Part shown: positions 1 to 15,600 of the stretch, piece after piece
How positions within the stretch are numbered: position 1 is the stretch's first letter
How the letters are laid out: each line of letters begins with the position of its first letter
From: Rhodotorula mucilaginosa
Taxonomy: Eukaryota; Basidiomycota; Microbotryomycetes; Sporidiobolales; Sporidiobolaceae
Reading direction: 5' to 3'
DNA length: 64,000 nt
NCBI GenBank assembly: GCA_034406715.1
Contig: CP137872.1
Span: 186,001 to 250,000, forward strand
The notes under the pieces: model-generated
Told to the model about the DNA's origin: nothing
The model's database searches: none
What the model saw: the letters and a program-made list of their open reading frames with translations, nothing else
Program-made: the position numbers and the translations under genes

Positions 1-1
1 G

Positions 2-2941
2 GGGACGCCGATAGACTCGGGCGACGCGGACAAGCCCAGTACGGCTGGGCCAGACAGACCAAAGAAGAAGAGTCAGAGACCGAGCTGGTCGGTGCGTTTA
101 CTGTACATCACGGCAGACTGGACTTCCTGGTGTCAGTTGGCTGAACCTCCCTCCTCCTTCTCATCAGTGCACAGAATGTACCAGGTACGCATGCAACGCA
201 TTTCCACGCGTTTGTGAAACCCAGCTGACATGCTTTTCTCGCAGGCGAAAGATTCGCTGCAACCGCGTAGTTCCCGGCTGCGACCAGGTGCGCCAGAGAG
301 CCTTCCATCACTTGATCGACTCTGTTGACTGTTCACCTCGTCAATTTCTGCTACAGTGCATTCGACGCAACAAGGTGCACCTGTGCCGACTCGAGCAGGA
401 CGACGTGGCGGGGTTCGTTCCGGCCGGGGGAACGGCGCCTCTTTCCGCCTTGACTACCGCCTGCGGACCACCTCGGCTCGCGACCCAGGGCGAATACGAG
501 GCCATCTCGCGGAGCATCGATGTCGTGCGGCAGCGACTGTACCACCTCGAGCGGGTCATGCGCTCCTTCGTACCTCAGCCCGATGCGCTCGACGAAGACG
601 GCAATCCCATGTGGGGTGTCGACTTGAACCGACTCCGGCAGAACGACGTGCCTGCGACTTTGCCGATTCCGCCTGCAGCGGCGAATCACTCCTCGGCGTC
701 GCATACTCCTGGGTCCGGCATTCACTCGGTACAGCAACCTCGGCAGAACGAGGTCGAAGCGGCCGTCACGCTCGAGTTCCTCGCGCTCGGCCGCGACACG
801 AAGGAGACGCACTTTTCTCGAGCCGAGATCGTTCGCCCTGCCGAGGAGCGCTCGTCCGCAGGAGATTCTGTCGAAGAAGCGGCCGACTCGATCTCGGCGG
901 ATCCGCCTTCGCCGTCTCGGCAGCAGCAACAACAACTCGGGCCGTTGCCCGATGACCAGACCAGCCGCGCCTTCCTCGAGCATTCGCTCGACTACGTCCT
1001 GTGGCAGCACGGTTGCGTACACTCGACCTCGTTCCGACAGCAGTGCGACGAATTCTACGCTTGGGGCGACGATCGCTTCGCGAAAGTCAATCAGGCGTGG
1101 CTCGCTCTCTATTACGCCATGCTGACCGTATCGGTCAAGCACATGAGCCCGACCGAAGCCGAGAAGCACGGGCTATCTCTAAGTGGCCAGAGGAGCCTCG
1201 CCAAGCGGTACTTTGACGCTGCCGTCGACGCGTTGCATCGCAGCCACTTCCTCCTCAAGCACAGCATCTACGCCGTTCAGGCCATCAACATCTTTGCCGT
1301 CTCGTGCCAGGATATCGGCCCATCCGACCTCATCGCGACTCTTTTGGCGTCCGGACTCCGGATCGCGCAGCACCTGAATTTGCACCGCTTCGGCAGCGAC
1401 GAAGAGTGGGATGCGAAGCGAAGGCAGAACGGCGTCGATCCGAGCAGCCCTCAAGGCGTCAAGGGTTTGATCGAACGCGAGCTCCGGAAGAGGGTCTGGT
1501 ACGGCCTCGTGACCGAGTGAGTTGCGCGACGGGTGGAAAAAGCTCAGCAGCAGCGTGCTGACTTCAGCTTCCGGGACAGGGACTGGATCTCTTCGCATGG
1601 CCGACGAGCATACTCTGTCTCTCCGGCTCATTTCACGACTCCGTTACCGCTCAACTGTACCGACGAGGACCTCTCAGCCGGCCGGATGGTCGATCGTCCG
1701 CCCGATGAGCCGACCGTCGCTTCGAAGACGATTCTTCTCTTCAAGGTCTCGGATTGCCTGCGCCGTTTCTTCGAGAACGTGCGCGACGAGCCCTCGTACG
1801 CTCACTGCCTCGAAGCGGACCGATCGCTGCGCAGTATTATCCTCGATGGCCCGGTTTACCTCAAGGCCGACATGAGCGGTCTGGAGGGTTACCCGCCGTG
1901 GACGTCCATGTTCCGATCGTACTGGGTCATCTCCATCTCGCACAAGCTCTTAGTCGTGCACCGCATGTTCAGCGCGCCCAGCAACGGCACGGAATCGCAC
2001 GCGTACTCTCGCCGTGTGGTCATCGAAGCCGCACGGAGCATCATCCAGCAGCTCGCACGGAGTCCGAGGCCGGTCACGCAGACATACTGGACGGCAAGTC
2101 TCTGTCTTTCTACACTCATGCAGCGTGTGCTTCAGCCGCCTGAATAGCCTTCTCTCCACAGATTCCGTGGCACACGATGAGTGCAGCGACGACGATCATG
2201 CTCGACATCTTCCAGTCCCCGACCGACCCGGACGTTCCGAACAAACGCGCCGAAGTCGAGCAGGCTCTCGAAATCTTGCAGCAGCTGGCTCCCGGGTCGC
2301 ATATCGCGGCGCGCGGCGTCCGTCTCCTGTCGACCTTGCTGGGAGAAGAGGCCAAGCATCGCGCAGCGTTCGGGAGCTCTCCGCATGCAAGCGGCAGCGA
2401 CGACTCGCCAGCGCCGGCGCGTCGTAACGAGAATGATTTCGGTCACGTTGCCAAGCGAGCCCGGACCAGCGTCGGTAAAAACGAGACGACTACCAAGATC
2501 CCGGCCCTTTCGCCCACACTCGCCGCCACGCGTGCGCCTTTCTTCCAGCCCACGCTCCCGCCTCCTCCTCCTGCATCATCATCATCGCCGACTCTCGCTC
2601 TGCCGCCACTCATGCCCGCTCCGGCAAGTGCGCCGCCCGGCCCCGCCGCGCCGCTCTCGCAAGAAGCGCTCGAGGCGCTCTTCCAAGGGCTGGGAGGCGG
2701 GTTGGCCCAGTCTGTACCGCACGAGCCGCCGCTCGCTTTCGCCTTTCCGAGCAACGGCGACGCCGTCTACGGTCTACAGCAGGAGGAGCCGCTGGACTTG
2801 TGGACGTTGCTCGGGGCGGGACCCATGGCAGGGGACGATTTCGCCTTGCCGGTCTTTGAAGGTCATGGCACGCTCGACGGTATGCAGGCGACCGCGACGG
2901 GAGAATGGCCGGTCTGGTCGGCGGGCGTGGGCGCGGGATAA
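2..2941 (+). CDS. Zn(II)2Cys6 fungal transcription factor, 5' partial
   Basis: Exons 2-91, 168-184, 245-287, 357-1516, 1580-2093 and 2162-2941 give 867 visible codons; the start lies before the window. A basic stretch RPKKKSQRPSW precedes a zinc cluster assembled over three small exons, with spacing C-X2-C-X6-C-X6-C-X2-C-X8-C. Downstream is a fungal-specific transcription factor domain: the segment RKRVWYGLVTEDW, then ISSHGRRAYSVSP and CTDEDL, is typical of the middle homology region. The C-terminal third is rich in Pro, Ser and Ala (about 2500-2900) and may be an activation region. Intron 2094-2161 starts with GCAAGT (a GC-AG intron); using it restores the usual TYWTIPWHT motif. The protein should be a nuclear DNA-binding regulator. 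Its target genes cannot be read from the sequence. Confidence 0.9.
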
Positions 2942-3267
2942 AGCGCGCGCGGACATTGACGGCGCGGTAAAAAGGCAGCTGTCCGTACATACTCATCCCG
3001 AGCGATCTCCTTGCAATACCGCCTGATCTTCATCTGCCATTAGCGCCTGTGTCGAGCGTACAAGTCTTGCAGATGTACGGGCGAATGAGAGTACTGCCGC
3101 GGAGAGAGACGGAGATAAACTCCCGCAGAGATGAGGATGAAAGCGGGTCTCACGACCACAACGACGGATCTGACTGCTACGAGCGCTCAATCAGGCACTT
3201 TCTCGGCTTGTGGAGGACCTGCACGCCGCGCTCAGCAGTTCAGACTTGCGGTCGCGAGCAGGTCGAG
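2942..3267. other. Intergenic: 3' end of regulator and GCN5 promoter/leader
   Basis: The reading frame of GCN5 is open upstream of its chosen start to about 3049, with in-frame ATGs such as the one at 3073. A longer N-terminus is therefore possible. I see no other gene here. Confidence 0.5.
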
Positions 3268-7403
<4,136 letters not shown>

Positions 7404-8289
7404 AGCTCTCGGCGAGTCGTAGGGTCCTATAGCATGAAACGAAGCCGTGTCCCCGGCTTTTGAACACTAACTTCGCGGCTCTCTTTCTCGTTCTCTCGCG
7501 CGTGGCCCTCCCTCTCCTGCGGACGAACTCAGGCTCGATGGCCGTATATGCTTCGACGACTATAGTATGTACATCGCTGGCATACAAGCTCGTGATGGTG
7601 TTCCCCCGCGGCCAATTCGGGCAAAGTGGCAAATTCGTCCGCAGGAGGAGGGGCCAGATGCGCATGAAAGGCTGGCCAGATCCTCTCCTCGTCAATCTGG
7701 CCCGATCGCTTTGACCTTCGGCTTCGGCATGGTCAGGTGTGGCTCTCGCGGCTGATCGAGCCAAACACTCCGTACGATGACACCGCCGCTTCCGAGAAAC
7801 GGTCCTGCTTGGCGCTACGATGAGGAGGACCCGGCCCCTCTGAAGAAGGCAGAGAGGTCGGGAGCGTCTCTCTTGACCTCTTCTCGTACTTGCGCCCAAG
7901 TCTAGCGCTATCCCATCGCTTCCAACGTCCTCTACGGACTTTTGCTGGCTCATTACCCCCGCCCGCGCGGCCTGTCGCCGATTTCGGAGGCCGGGAATCC
8001 TTCCTCCGCTGCCACTTTTAGCTTCACCTCGCGCTGCATGGCTCACTTCCTCCGAAACGCAGACGCCTGATCCGACGGCTGCGTGGCGGGGCTCCGGTAC
8101 GATTGGCTGCAATTCGCGTGTTGCTCGTGAGGGGATGCGATCGCAGGCGTCTCGAGGCGTGGGCCTCCTGCTGCCGACGATGCTCTTTCCTTCCAACCCC
8201 AGCTTCTCCCCCCGCGGGCCTCGGTGCTATCACTCTCCGGACGCTACACTTTCCTGCTCCATTCAAGTCCGTCCGCTCCGCCGAACACA
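7404..8289. other. Intergenic: polyubiquitin 3' UTR and aquaporin promoter
   Basis: 886 nt without a supportable gene. The short open frames here lack splice-consistent extensions and homology I recognise. Confidence 0.5.
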
Positions 8290-10085
8290 ATGCAGGGTCA
8301 ACGTGACCACCTCAACCGCGAACAAGGAGACGTCGAAGTCGGTGTACGTGAAAAGAAGCCTAGCGACTTCCCTCCCCACGCTTTTCCCCCAATCTTTTCG
8401 CGAGGAAAGCCTCGTCGTTTGCAATGGTGACCGTCTGACACGGCCGCATTTCCCTCGGTGCAGGTTGCCGACTTGCTGCAGAACCGCGGTGGAGAGGCGA
8501 AACGCGCTGCTCACTTGCCGGAACCGCCTCGCTGGCTCGTCAACTGGGAGCGACGCCGCCCGACTCTTCTCATCGAGTGCATCGCCGAAGCCGTCGGCGT
8601 GTTCTTCTATGTCTGTACGTTCAGCCGCGACCAACTCTACTCGCTGCAGCCCGAACGGAACTCACCCTCCACGAACCTTACACAGACGCCGGACTCGGAG
8701 CATCCGCGACTTTCTTCGTCACTTCTGCCGTGAAGGAGGCCGGCTTCGGCGGTCTGCTCAACATCGGGCTTTGCTACGCCTTCGGTATCGTCTTCGCCAT
8801 CATCGTCGCCGCTCCGGTTTCCGGAGGCCACTTGTCGCCGTCCTTCACCATCGCCTTCACGATCTTCAAGGGTTTCCCGCTGCGCAAGGTCCCGTACTAC
8901 GTGAGCCACGACGCATTGACGGCAAGGAGTCGCATAGTTGTGTCTGACAGGCATCTTTTCTTCCATTTCCGCAGATTCTCTCGCAGCTCATCGGTGGTCT
9001 CATCGCCGCACTCTGCGTATACGGCGTATGGAAGCAGCAGCTTGTTGCAATCACCGCCGAGATGAAGCTTGCCGGTCAAACCGCCGCAATCTTCTCTCCG
9101 CAAGGAGTACGTTACTTTTTCCCATCAGATTGCCACTTCTCCGGTTTCTAACAAGACGAACCCGTACAGCCGGCGGGTATCTTCGCGCTCTTCCCGGGTG
9201 CTACGCAGGGCAACGGCTACCTGTTCTTGAACGAACGTACGTCCGGAGTTGCGCGTGGACCAAGTCGCCGTGATCTGAACTTCATCTGACTTTTCCGTTT
9301 CTGCAGTCATCGGCAACCTGTTCCTTTCGGTTCTTGTCTTCGCCGTCCTCGACGCGTGCAAGTGAGTACCTTCCAGAAATGTCTTTCTCTCCCATGACCA
9401 CGAGTCATTCTCCTGCGAGAGTGATCCATCGCCCACTCCGGACCGGTTTCTCTCTTCGCGCTCCCGACGAGTTTCTGACCTGCCAGTGGCACTATAGCTT
9501 CTTCGTTGCACTACCGAGTGCGCCCTATACCATCGGGCTTGGGTACTTTGTGATCATCAACGGGTTCGCCGTGAACAGCGTCGCCCTGAACGCTGCTCGC
9601 GACGTTCCGGGCCGCATGGTTTGCGCCATGTTCTTCGGAAAGGGTGAGCATGACTCGCACCTCATGCCTTCAGAAGTCATACTGACTGGACGTCTCTATG
9701 CTCCCAGAATGCTACACGGGCTACAAGGCTTGTGAGTCTCGGCTTGAACCTGTCGATTCGGAATTATTGCTGACATTCCCGATTCTCGCAGACACCGCCA
9801 TCGCCGCCCTCACGTGTTTCCCGGCCTCGATCATCGGCGCCGCATTCCACACGATCTTCATGTCCGACTCGGCCAAGATGATCGTCAACCACCGTGCGTT
9901 TTCTTTTTGCTGGGAGTTTCTGTTCCTCCCGCCTGACGCTTCTTTTCCCCCCCGCAACAGCGCCCTCGATGGCCGAGGAGGTCAGCATGCTCAACGAGAG
10001 CCGAGGATTCCCGACCATCAGCCGCGCCATCACTCGCGAGACTGTTTACCGCGACATGAACGGCATGGGATCGACCAAGTCTTGA
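8290..10085 (+). CDS. Aquaporin/aquaglyceroporin-family (MIP) channel with altered NPA motifs
   Basis: Ten exons: 8290-8343, 8464-8614, 8686-8900, 8975-9106, 9170-9236, 9307-9361, 9498-9643, 9708-9731, 9792-9893, 9961-10085; 356 residues. Several hydrophobic membrane helices are evident (for example LLIECIAEAVGVFFYVY, ILSQLIGGLIAALCVYGVW and FIGNLFLSVLVFAV-like segments). The first pore loop reads GGHLSPSFT, where family members have GGHLNPAVT. The second reads SVALNAARDVPGR, where ALNPARDxGPR is usual. Overall fold signatures (SGGHL, the AARD segment and the helix order) support the MIP family, which conducts water, glycerol or other small solutes across membranes. The substrate cannot be inferred because both selectivity motifs are changed. 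Exon 8 is only 24 nt. Confidence 0.88.
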
Positions 10086-10722
10086 GGCGGCCATCCTAGC
10101 TGGTCCGCGGCGGTTGTTCGCGCGCGTGCTCCACCTCGTCCGCCCTTCATCGAATACTTGTTAGTAATCCCTCGGCCTCGTGATCTATGCACGCGCTCTC
10201 ACTGTTGTTCCGATCCGTACTCTTTGGTTGTAACGAAATAAATCGATGTCACCACACCCTCTTTGTGATGCACGGCTACGAGAGATGCACATGAGAAGAG
10301 GCATTGTCTGCGCATTACCGTATGGTCGATGGCAAGTCGACTGTGTACAAGCTGTCGCCACGACTTCCGCCAGTCAGAGTTGCCGGAAAACTCAGCACTC
10401 TTCGCTCGTTCTCCCCTTCGTCTTCTTTGAAGTCGCCCTCACAGCGTTCTGGTCGCTGGCAAGAGTCGCAAACACGCCAGAAGAGGAAGGGCTTGCAGAG
10501 CTGGGAGGGAAAGCTAGAGCAGCGCTTGAAACCGTTCGGTGCCGTCGTTCGAGCTGAGAAGGTCCAGATCGGCGGTGAAGTTTCTTCCGGAGTCGATGAC
10601 ATCAACCGCGTCGAAGTGGAGGCGCCGACACTGCATGCCTGCTCCTAACTAGCTTGCCTTACACCATATCGGCTTGCCCATATCCACGACACCGGCACAA
10701 TCTCCCTCGACGAAGCGACAAG
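10086..10722. other. Intergenic between aquaporin and epimerase-like gene
   Basis: Holds the aquaporin 3' UTR and the promoter of the next gene. No other coding sequence is supportable. Confidence 0.5.
10237..10242 (+). promoter_or_regulatory. AATAAA poly(A)-signal-like site
   Basis: An AATAAA lies 152 nt past the aquaporin stop codon, a plausible 3'-end processing signal for that transcript. This is a motif match only. Confidence 0.35.
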
Positions 10723-11950
10723 ATGGCCAAGAGCGTGTTTATCCTCGGCACGGGCTTCATCGGCGGTTCCGTCCTCGCAGCCTTACTTGACCAGAAGGAC
10801 CGCTACGAAATCTCAGCGCTGTGCCGAGACGAAAAGAAGGCAAAGAAGCTGGAGGAACTCGGGGTCCGCCCCGTGATGGGCGAGCTCGCCAGCGACGACG
10901 TGATCTCGAAGGAGGCGGAGCAGAGCGATGTGAGTGACCAGTTTCGTCCCGATACGTCTTTCAAAGCGGAAAAGGTACTCACACCCTTCGCGCACAGATC
11001 ATCCTGCACATTGCGACGGCCGATGACCTGCCGTCTGTCAAGTCCATTCTGAAGGGGCTCGAAAAGCGCGACAAGTCTAAGCCGCGCGCGATTTACATCC
11101 ATACCTCGGGGAGTGAGTCGGCGCCATGTATACGTGACCCTACCGCTTCCAGTCCGCTGATCTTCCACCCACTTTTGTAGCCGGAGTGCTCACCGTTCCG
11201 ACCCACCCCGACGAGGTCTGTTTCAACGACAAGGACCAGGCCAAATTCGACACCCTGATTCCGGACTACGCACCCCACCGCGAGATCGACTTGACCATCA
11301 AGCACGCTGTTGAGGAGAAGCGGATCCACGCCAAGGTGTCGATCATTCTGCCGCCCTGCATCTACGGTCTCGGTACCGGTCCCTTCAACCGTCGCTCGAT
11401 CCAGATTCCCGGTTGGGCGAAAGAAGCGGTGAGGGAAGGTCATGTCATCAACCAGTGCGTTCCTTTTCGGTTCTCTCGCTCGAGAAGGCGCGACTAACAA
11501 CTCTGGCGTTGTATCTGCAGCGGTCCGCAAAACTTTTGGAACAACATCCACGTGAGTTGAGCACCTTTGTCGCCGCAACCTCGTGACGAGCGCGCGCTCA
11601 CATGAAGTCGCTCGCAGATTCGCAATCTCGTTCGGGCGTACCAGACCTTGCTCGCCCACCTTGAAGAGACCGACGAGACCGCCGGACCCCTCTACATCAT
11701 CGCCGAGACCGGCTCGCACCGTTGGGGACCGCTCGGAGTCTTGCTCGACAAGCTTCTGAAGGAGCGCAACCTTGTCAAGGGCGAGATGACCGAAGAGATG
11801 GAGGGATCAACCGAGACCGAGACCGGCACGCAGTCTCGCAGCAAGTCGGAGTGGCTGCATGAGTGGGGCTGGAAGATTGAGCCGGAGCCCTCGATCGAGG
11901 AGTCGATGCCGGAGGAGATTGACTACATGCAGCAGATTGGCGAGCTGTAG
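10723..11950 (+). CDS. NAD(P)-binding Rossmann-fold protein, epimerase/dehydratase-like
   Basis: Five exons: 10723-10929, 10998-11112, 11181-11454, 11521-11551, 11618-11950; 319 residues. The N-terminus MAKSVFILGTGFIGGSVL has the glycine-rich dinucleotide-binding motif (G9, G11, G14) of extended short-chain dehydrogenase/epimerase proteins. Later come HTSGTGVLTV, the segment SIILPPCIYGLGTGPFNR (typical of NAD-dependent epimerase-like proteins) and NFWNNIHIRNLVRAY (end of the fold). The C-terminus is acidic and Thr/Glu-rich. It is probably a cytosolic oxidoreductase or epimerase-like protein of unknown substrate. Exon 4 is only 31 nt. ATG 10723 was preferred over an upstream in-frame ATG because it begins the beta-1 strand. 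Confidence 0.85.
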
Positions 11951-12228
11951 GTAGACCCGCTTCCCCTGACATGCAAGTTGTACAGCTGTGAAGCGCGCTG
12001 TTTGGCCTCGAGGGTGGGAGAGCGCTCCGAGGTAGAGATCCTCTAATTGATGTGGCCGCCGAGATTCCTGCAGTGGACATCCGGATTCTACCTGCAGACA
12101 GGTTCTCCACCCAGCATTCGCCCGCTCAAAGAGGCAGGAGTTCAGTAAAGATATGTTCGAAGCGACGGCGACACAAACAGCCTGGCGGCTGGATGTCTAT
12201 GTGACGCTGGCACAGATCAACATAACAA

Positions 12229-12315
12229 GCTCGGTTGATCTAGTTGGTTATGATGTGGACCTAATACGACTCAGTGTTTAGTCCAATGTCGGCGGTTCGA
12301 TCCCGCCACTGAGCA
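12229..12315 (+). tRNA. tRNA-Ile (anticodon AAT) with 13-nt intron
   Basis: An 87-nt gene folds as a full cloverleaf. The acceptor stem is GCTCGGT/ACTGAGC, the D loop AGTTGGTTA, the anticodon stem TGGAC/GTCCA, and the T arm GGCGG-TTCGATC-CCGCC with discriminator A. The anticodon loop reads CTAATA plus A, interrupted after position 37 by the 13-nt intron CGACTCAGTGTTT, at the canonical nuclear tRNA intron site. AAT (read as IAU) decodes Ile. The internal B box GGTTCGATCCC matches the pol III consensus, and a short T run follows the gene. An identical copy lies at 28959-29045 on the other strand. Confidence 0.95.
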
Positions 12316-12670
12316 AGCATCTTCTTTTGCCTCCCGGCAAAGGGTCCAGCGTTTCTGCAAATTTGCAGCAGCCCTATACACTAAAAGTGTACACTTTTCG
12401 AGGCAGGCTCAACTTGCTCTCAGACCTGCTCGCGTTTACGGGTACGGGCGACGAGAGTGAACTGCGAACAACTTTTTGCGTCTCGATGTGGATGCCTACC
12501 GTTTGCAGAGGGGAATAAGGGGAACAAACAAGAAGGAACGGCTTGCCGGTCAAACCGGCGATGAAAGAATAAACCTAGGATGCTGCTGTTGGGAAGGTGA
12601 ACGATGGATGCGGGTGCAGTCACAGACAGAGGGGAGGTCCAGACAAGAGTTTGCGGGTGAGAGAGCCTTT
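12316..12670. other. Intergenic: tRNA downstream region and vigilin 3' UTR
   Basis: A TCTTTT run just after the tRNA is a likely pol III terminator. The rest is presumably the 3' UTR of the minus-strand KH gene. I see no gene. Confidence 0.45.
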
Positions 12671-15600
12671 TTAGTAGTCGTTCTCGTAGTCCTGGTCGCG
12701 TTGCCGGCGGGGCGGGCGAGGCGCGTTCAGCTCGCGGATGATGTCGTAGGCGGCATCGATGGCGCTCGGCGAGCCAGTCAGGGTGAGCTGGTTTGCGTCG
12801 CGCTTGCCGACGACCTCGACGTCGACGCCCGTCGCGCGCAAGCGGTCCAGGCCGGCTCCGCCGCGGCCGACGATTCGGGGCATCAGACCCTGAGGCACAG
12901 TGACCCAACCGACGTGCGAGGCTTCCTGCGCCTTGGCGAGTGTCCGGCGGATCTCCTCGGCGACTTGCTCGGCGTCCTCCTGCGAACGGCTCTCGACGAC
13001 CCAGGGAATGGTCTCGTCGGCGTCTTCGCCGGTCGCGTCCGCCGCGTCAAGCAACGGAACAAGCTGGAACTGGAGTCCAGTCTCCTCGCCGACACCGTTC
13101 GAAGCGTCAACCTCGTCATCGATCCGACCCGCAAGAGCAGGAGTGCCGTTCGCGGCGGGAGGCGCTGGCGGTTTCCTCGACTTGAGCGCAGACGAAGGCG
13201 GCTTGACTCCACGGTGGGAGACGCGAGTACCCGACGGGAGCGAACGGAAGAACCGGCCGCCCTGAGCAACCTGGGCATGGAGTCGCCTCGGGACGATCAC
13301 CTCGACGCTGTGGGCAGCCGGGGTGCTCGCTCCCGAGGCGCCGCCGCGTCCCTTGACAGCCTGCAGGTCGGCAGCCGCGGCAATCACGGCCTCCTTGGGG
13401 CCGAGCACCTTGACGATGTCGCGCTCGTCCGCCTCGGCGAGCTCGTCCTGGTTCTCCGGCGCGGCGGAGGTCGCGTACTCGTCCCAGCCGGGCATGATCA
13501 CCTTGACGCCGTGCTTGCGCTGCAGGTCGCGCAGCGACTGCGCGCCCTTGCCGATGACGGCGGCGTGGTTCTGGTTCGGCACGACGACGCCCCAAGTGAC
13601 GCGGGAAGCGAGCGAGGCGACTTCGGCCTCGAGTGCCTCCTTGATCTTGGTCGCGACCGCGGACGGCGCCGTGATGGTGACGGTCTGGCGTTCATCTCCC
13701 TGGCGAGGGAAGCGGACCGTGTTGCCGGACGCGCGGGCGTCGGACGGGCCGCCGCAGCGAGCGATCAGCTCGCGGATGTTGGAACCGCCCGAGCCGATCA
13801 AGGTCATGTGGTACTCGCGAGGAATGTCGAGCTCGAGACGCAGCTCGTCTTGAACCTCGTTCGCGATCGCCTCGATCGCCTCGCGAGCCTTCTTGATGGC
13901 CGACTTGGTGCCGCGGAGGGTGATGGTGGCAGTAGTCGCTTCTTGCGACTTTTGGTCGACGTCGACGGACGCGACGCCCGTGTCGTCCTTGATCTGGTTG
14001 ATCTGAGCACCGCCACGGCCGAGAATGCGTGGAAGAGCCTTGACAGGGACCTCAAAGACGGACGTGTTGCCGTGCTCCTTCTCGTACTCGATCAGAGCAA
14101 CGAGCTCGCCCTGAGCGGCCTTGGCGCCCTTGGACGGTCCACGGATGGTAATCTCGGACGACGAGGGGGTCGAAGGCGCCGACGATGAGGCATCGTCGGC
14201 CTTGCGACCGTCGCGCGGGAAGTTGATCCGGACGTCATACTTCTCTTCGAGCCGCTTGAGGTAAGTTCCCTGCTTGCCAATCAGCGAACCACGGTCGAGA
14301 CTCGACGGGAGGGGAAGCGAAAGGGTGGTCTCATCCGCCATGCGGGTCGCAAGCGAGCGGATCCGGCGCTGAGCCTCTTCGGCGTTCTCCTTGCGACCCT
14401 TGATCGTCACCTTGCTCGTCGCCGTCTTCTTGCCGGCCGCCTGCTCGCCAAAGTCGACGCGAACGCCGAGCTCCTCGCGAAGCTTGTTGATACCAGCTCC
14501 CGACTTGCCGACAACGTGACGCACGTGCTCTGACGGGATCTCGAACTCAATGACCTGCGCGCGCGCGCGCCGAGCCGATGCGTGTTAGTCTGGTTTTTCG
14601 GGACCGTTTCCGACAGATGCGAGTCATGGGACTTACGTGCGAGTTGACAATCTCCTCGTTGCGAGCGTCGAGCGTGATGCGCTCGAGCTCTCTGCAGACG
14701 CGTTCGACCTCGTCCTTCGGACCTCGGACCGTCACCTCGTCCGAATCGCCAAACTGAACATGCACGAGCTTGTCCTCGCCAATGACCGCGTTCAGGGTCG
14801 TGCCGCCCTGACCAATTACGGCGCCGTGCAGAGTGGTCGGGATCTCGACGGTCGCGGTGGTCAAGTCGGCAAACTCGCCCGCGAGCGCCTCGAGCGCGGT
14901 CTTGACCTGGTCGAGCGCGGCCTTGGCTTCCGGACCGGCAAAGTGCTCGCCAGTGTAGACGAGGAGGACGTCGCTGCGGCCCGACTCGGGGGGCGGGAAC
15001 ACGACGTCGACAGAGTGGTCCTTTTCGTACTGGCGGACCTTGGACCCTTTGCGGCCGATCAAGTGCCGGTGCACGAGCGAGTCGATCTCGACCGTCTCAA
15101 AGACCGAGGGCGGTAACCTCCGCACCTCGCCAATGACGGCCTGACGCGCCTGCGCGACGCCCTGCGCACCGGTAGTCCCTTCCTCGGCCGTCGAGCCGAC
15201 AATCTCGAGGTACGCGTTGGGCAGAGTCGGGATGGCGTCGAGACGTGGGAGGTAGATCTGCGTGCCGGAAGCGAGCGCGATCGGGCGCAGTCGGGACCGG
15301 ACGATCAGGTACCGCGCGAGGTTGGTCGCGTACTCGCGCGGGTCGTGTGGTCCGCGGTGGGCGGTGAACAAGTCGAGCGATTCGACGGGGGCGGCCGAGG
15401 CGAGGTCCATGACCTGTCAGTCACTCACGCAAAGCCCGAGTCAGTACGAGGACACGGTGACAGCTCGGGAAGCGAGAGGGGGCACAGCACTCACCATCTG
15501 CATCGCCTTGACAGTCTCGCGGCCCGGTCCGCGCACAACAACGTCCTCGCTCTGACTCTCTGCCGCCGGGACCTCGACGGCGCAACCCGTCTCGCGCAGG

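Noticed and set aside
1517-1570. Acceptor at about 1566 for the fourth intron of the first regulator
   Set aside because: It keeps frame but adds residues absent from the family; the acceptor before 1580 gives the conserved VTEDWISSHGR.
12259-12276. TAATACGACTCA, identical to the core of the phage T7 promoter
   Set aside because: It spans the tRNA-Ile anticodon loop and intron and occurs again in the second copy. The match is chance, not vector sequence.
12476-14188. 570-codon plus-strand open frame opposite the vigilin gene
   Set aside because: It is antisense to KH domains with clear GXXG motifs. The Asp/Arg/Leu-rich product is a typical shadow of GC-rich codon bias.
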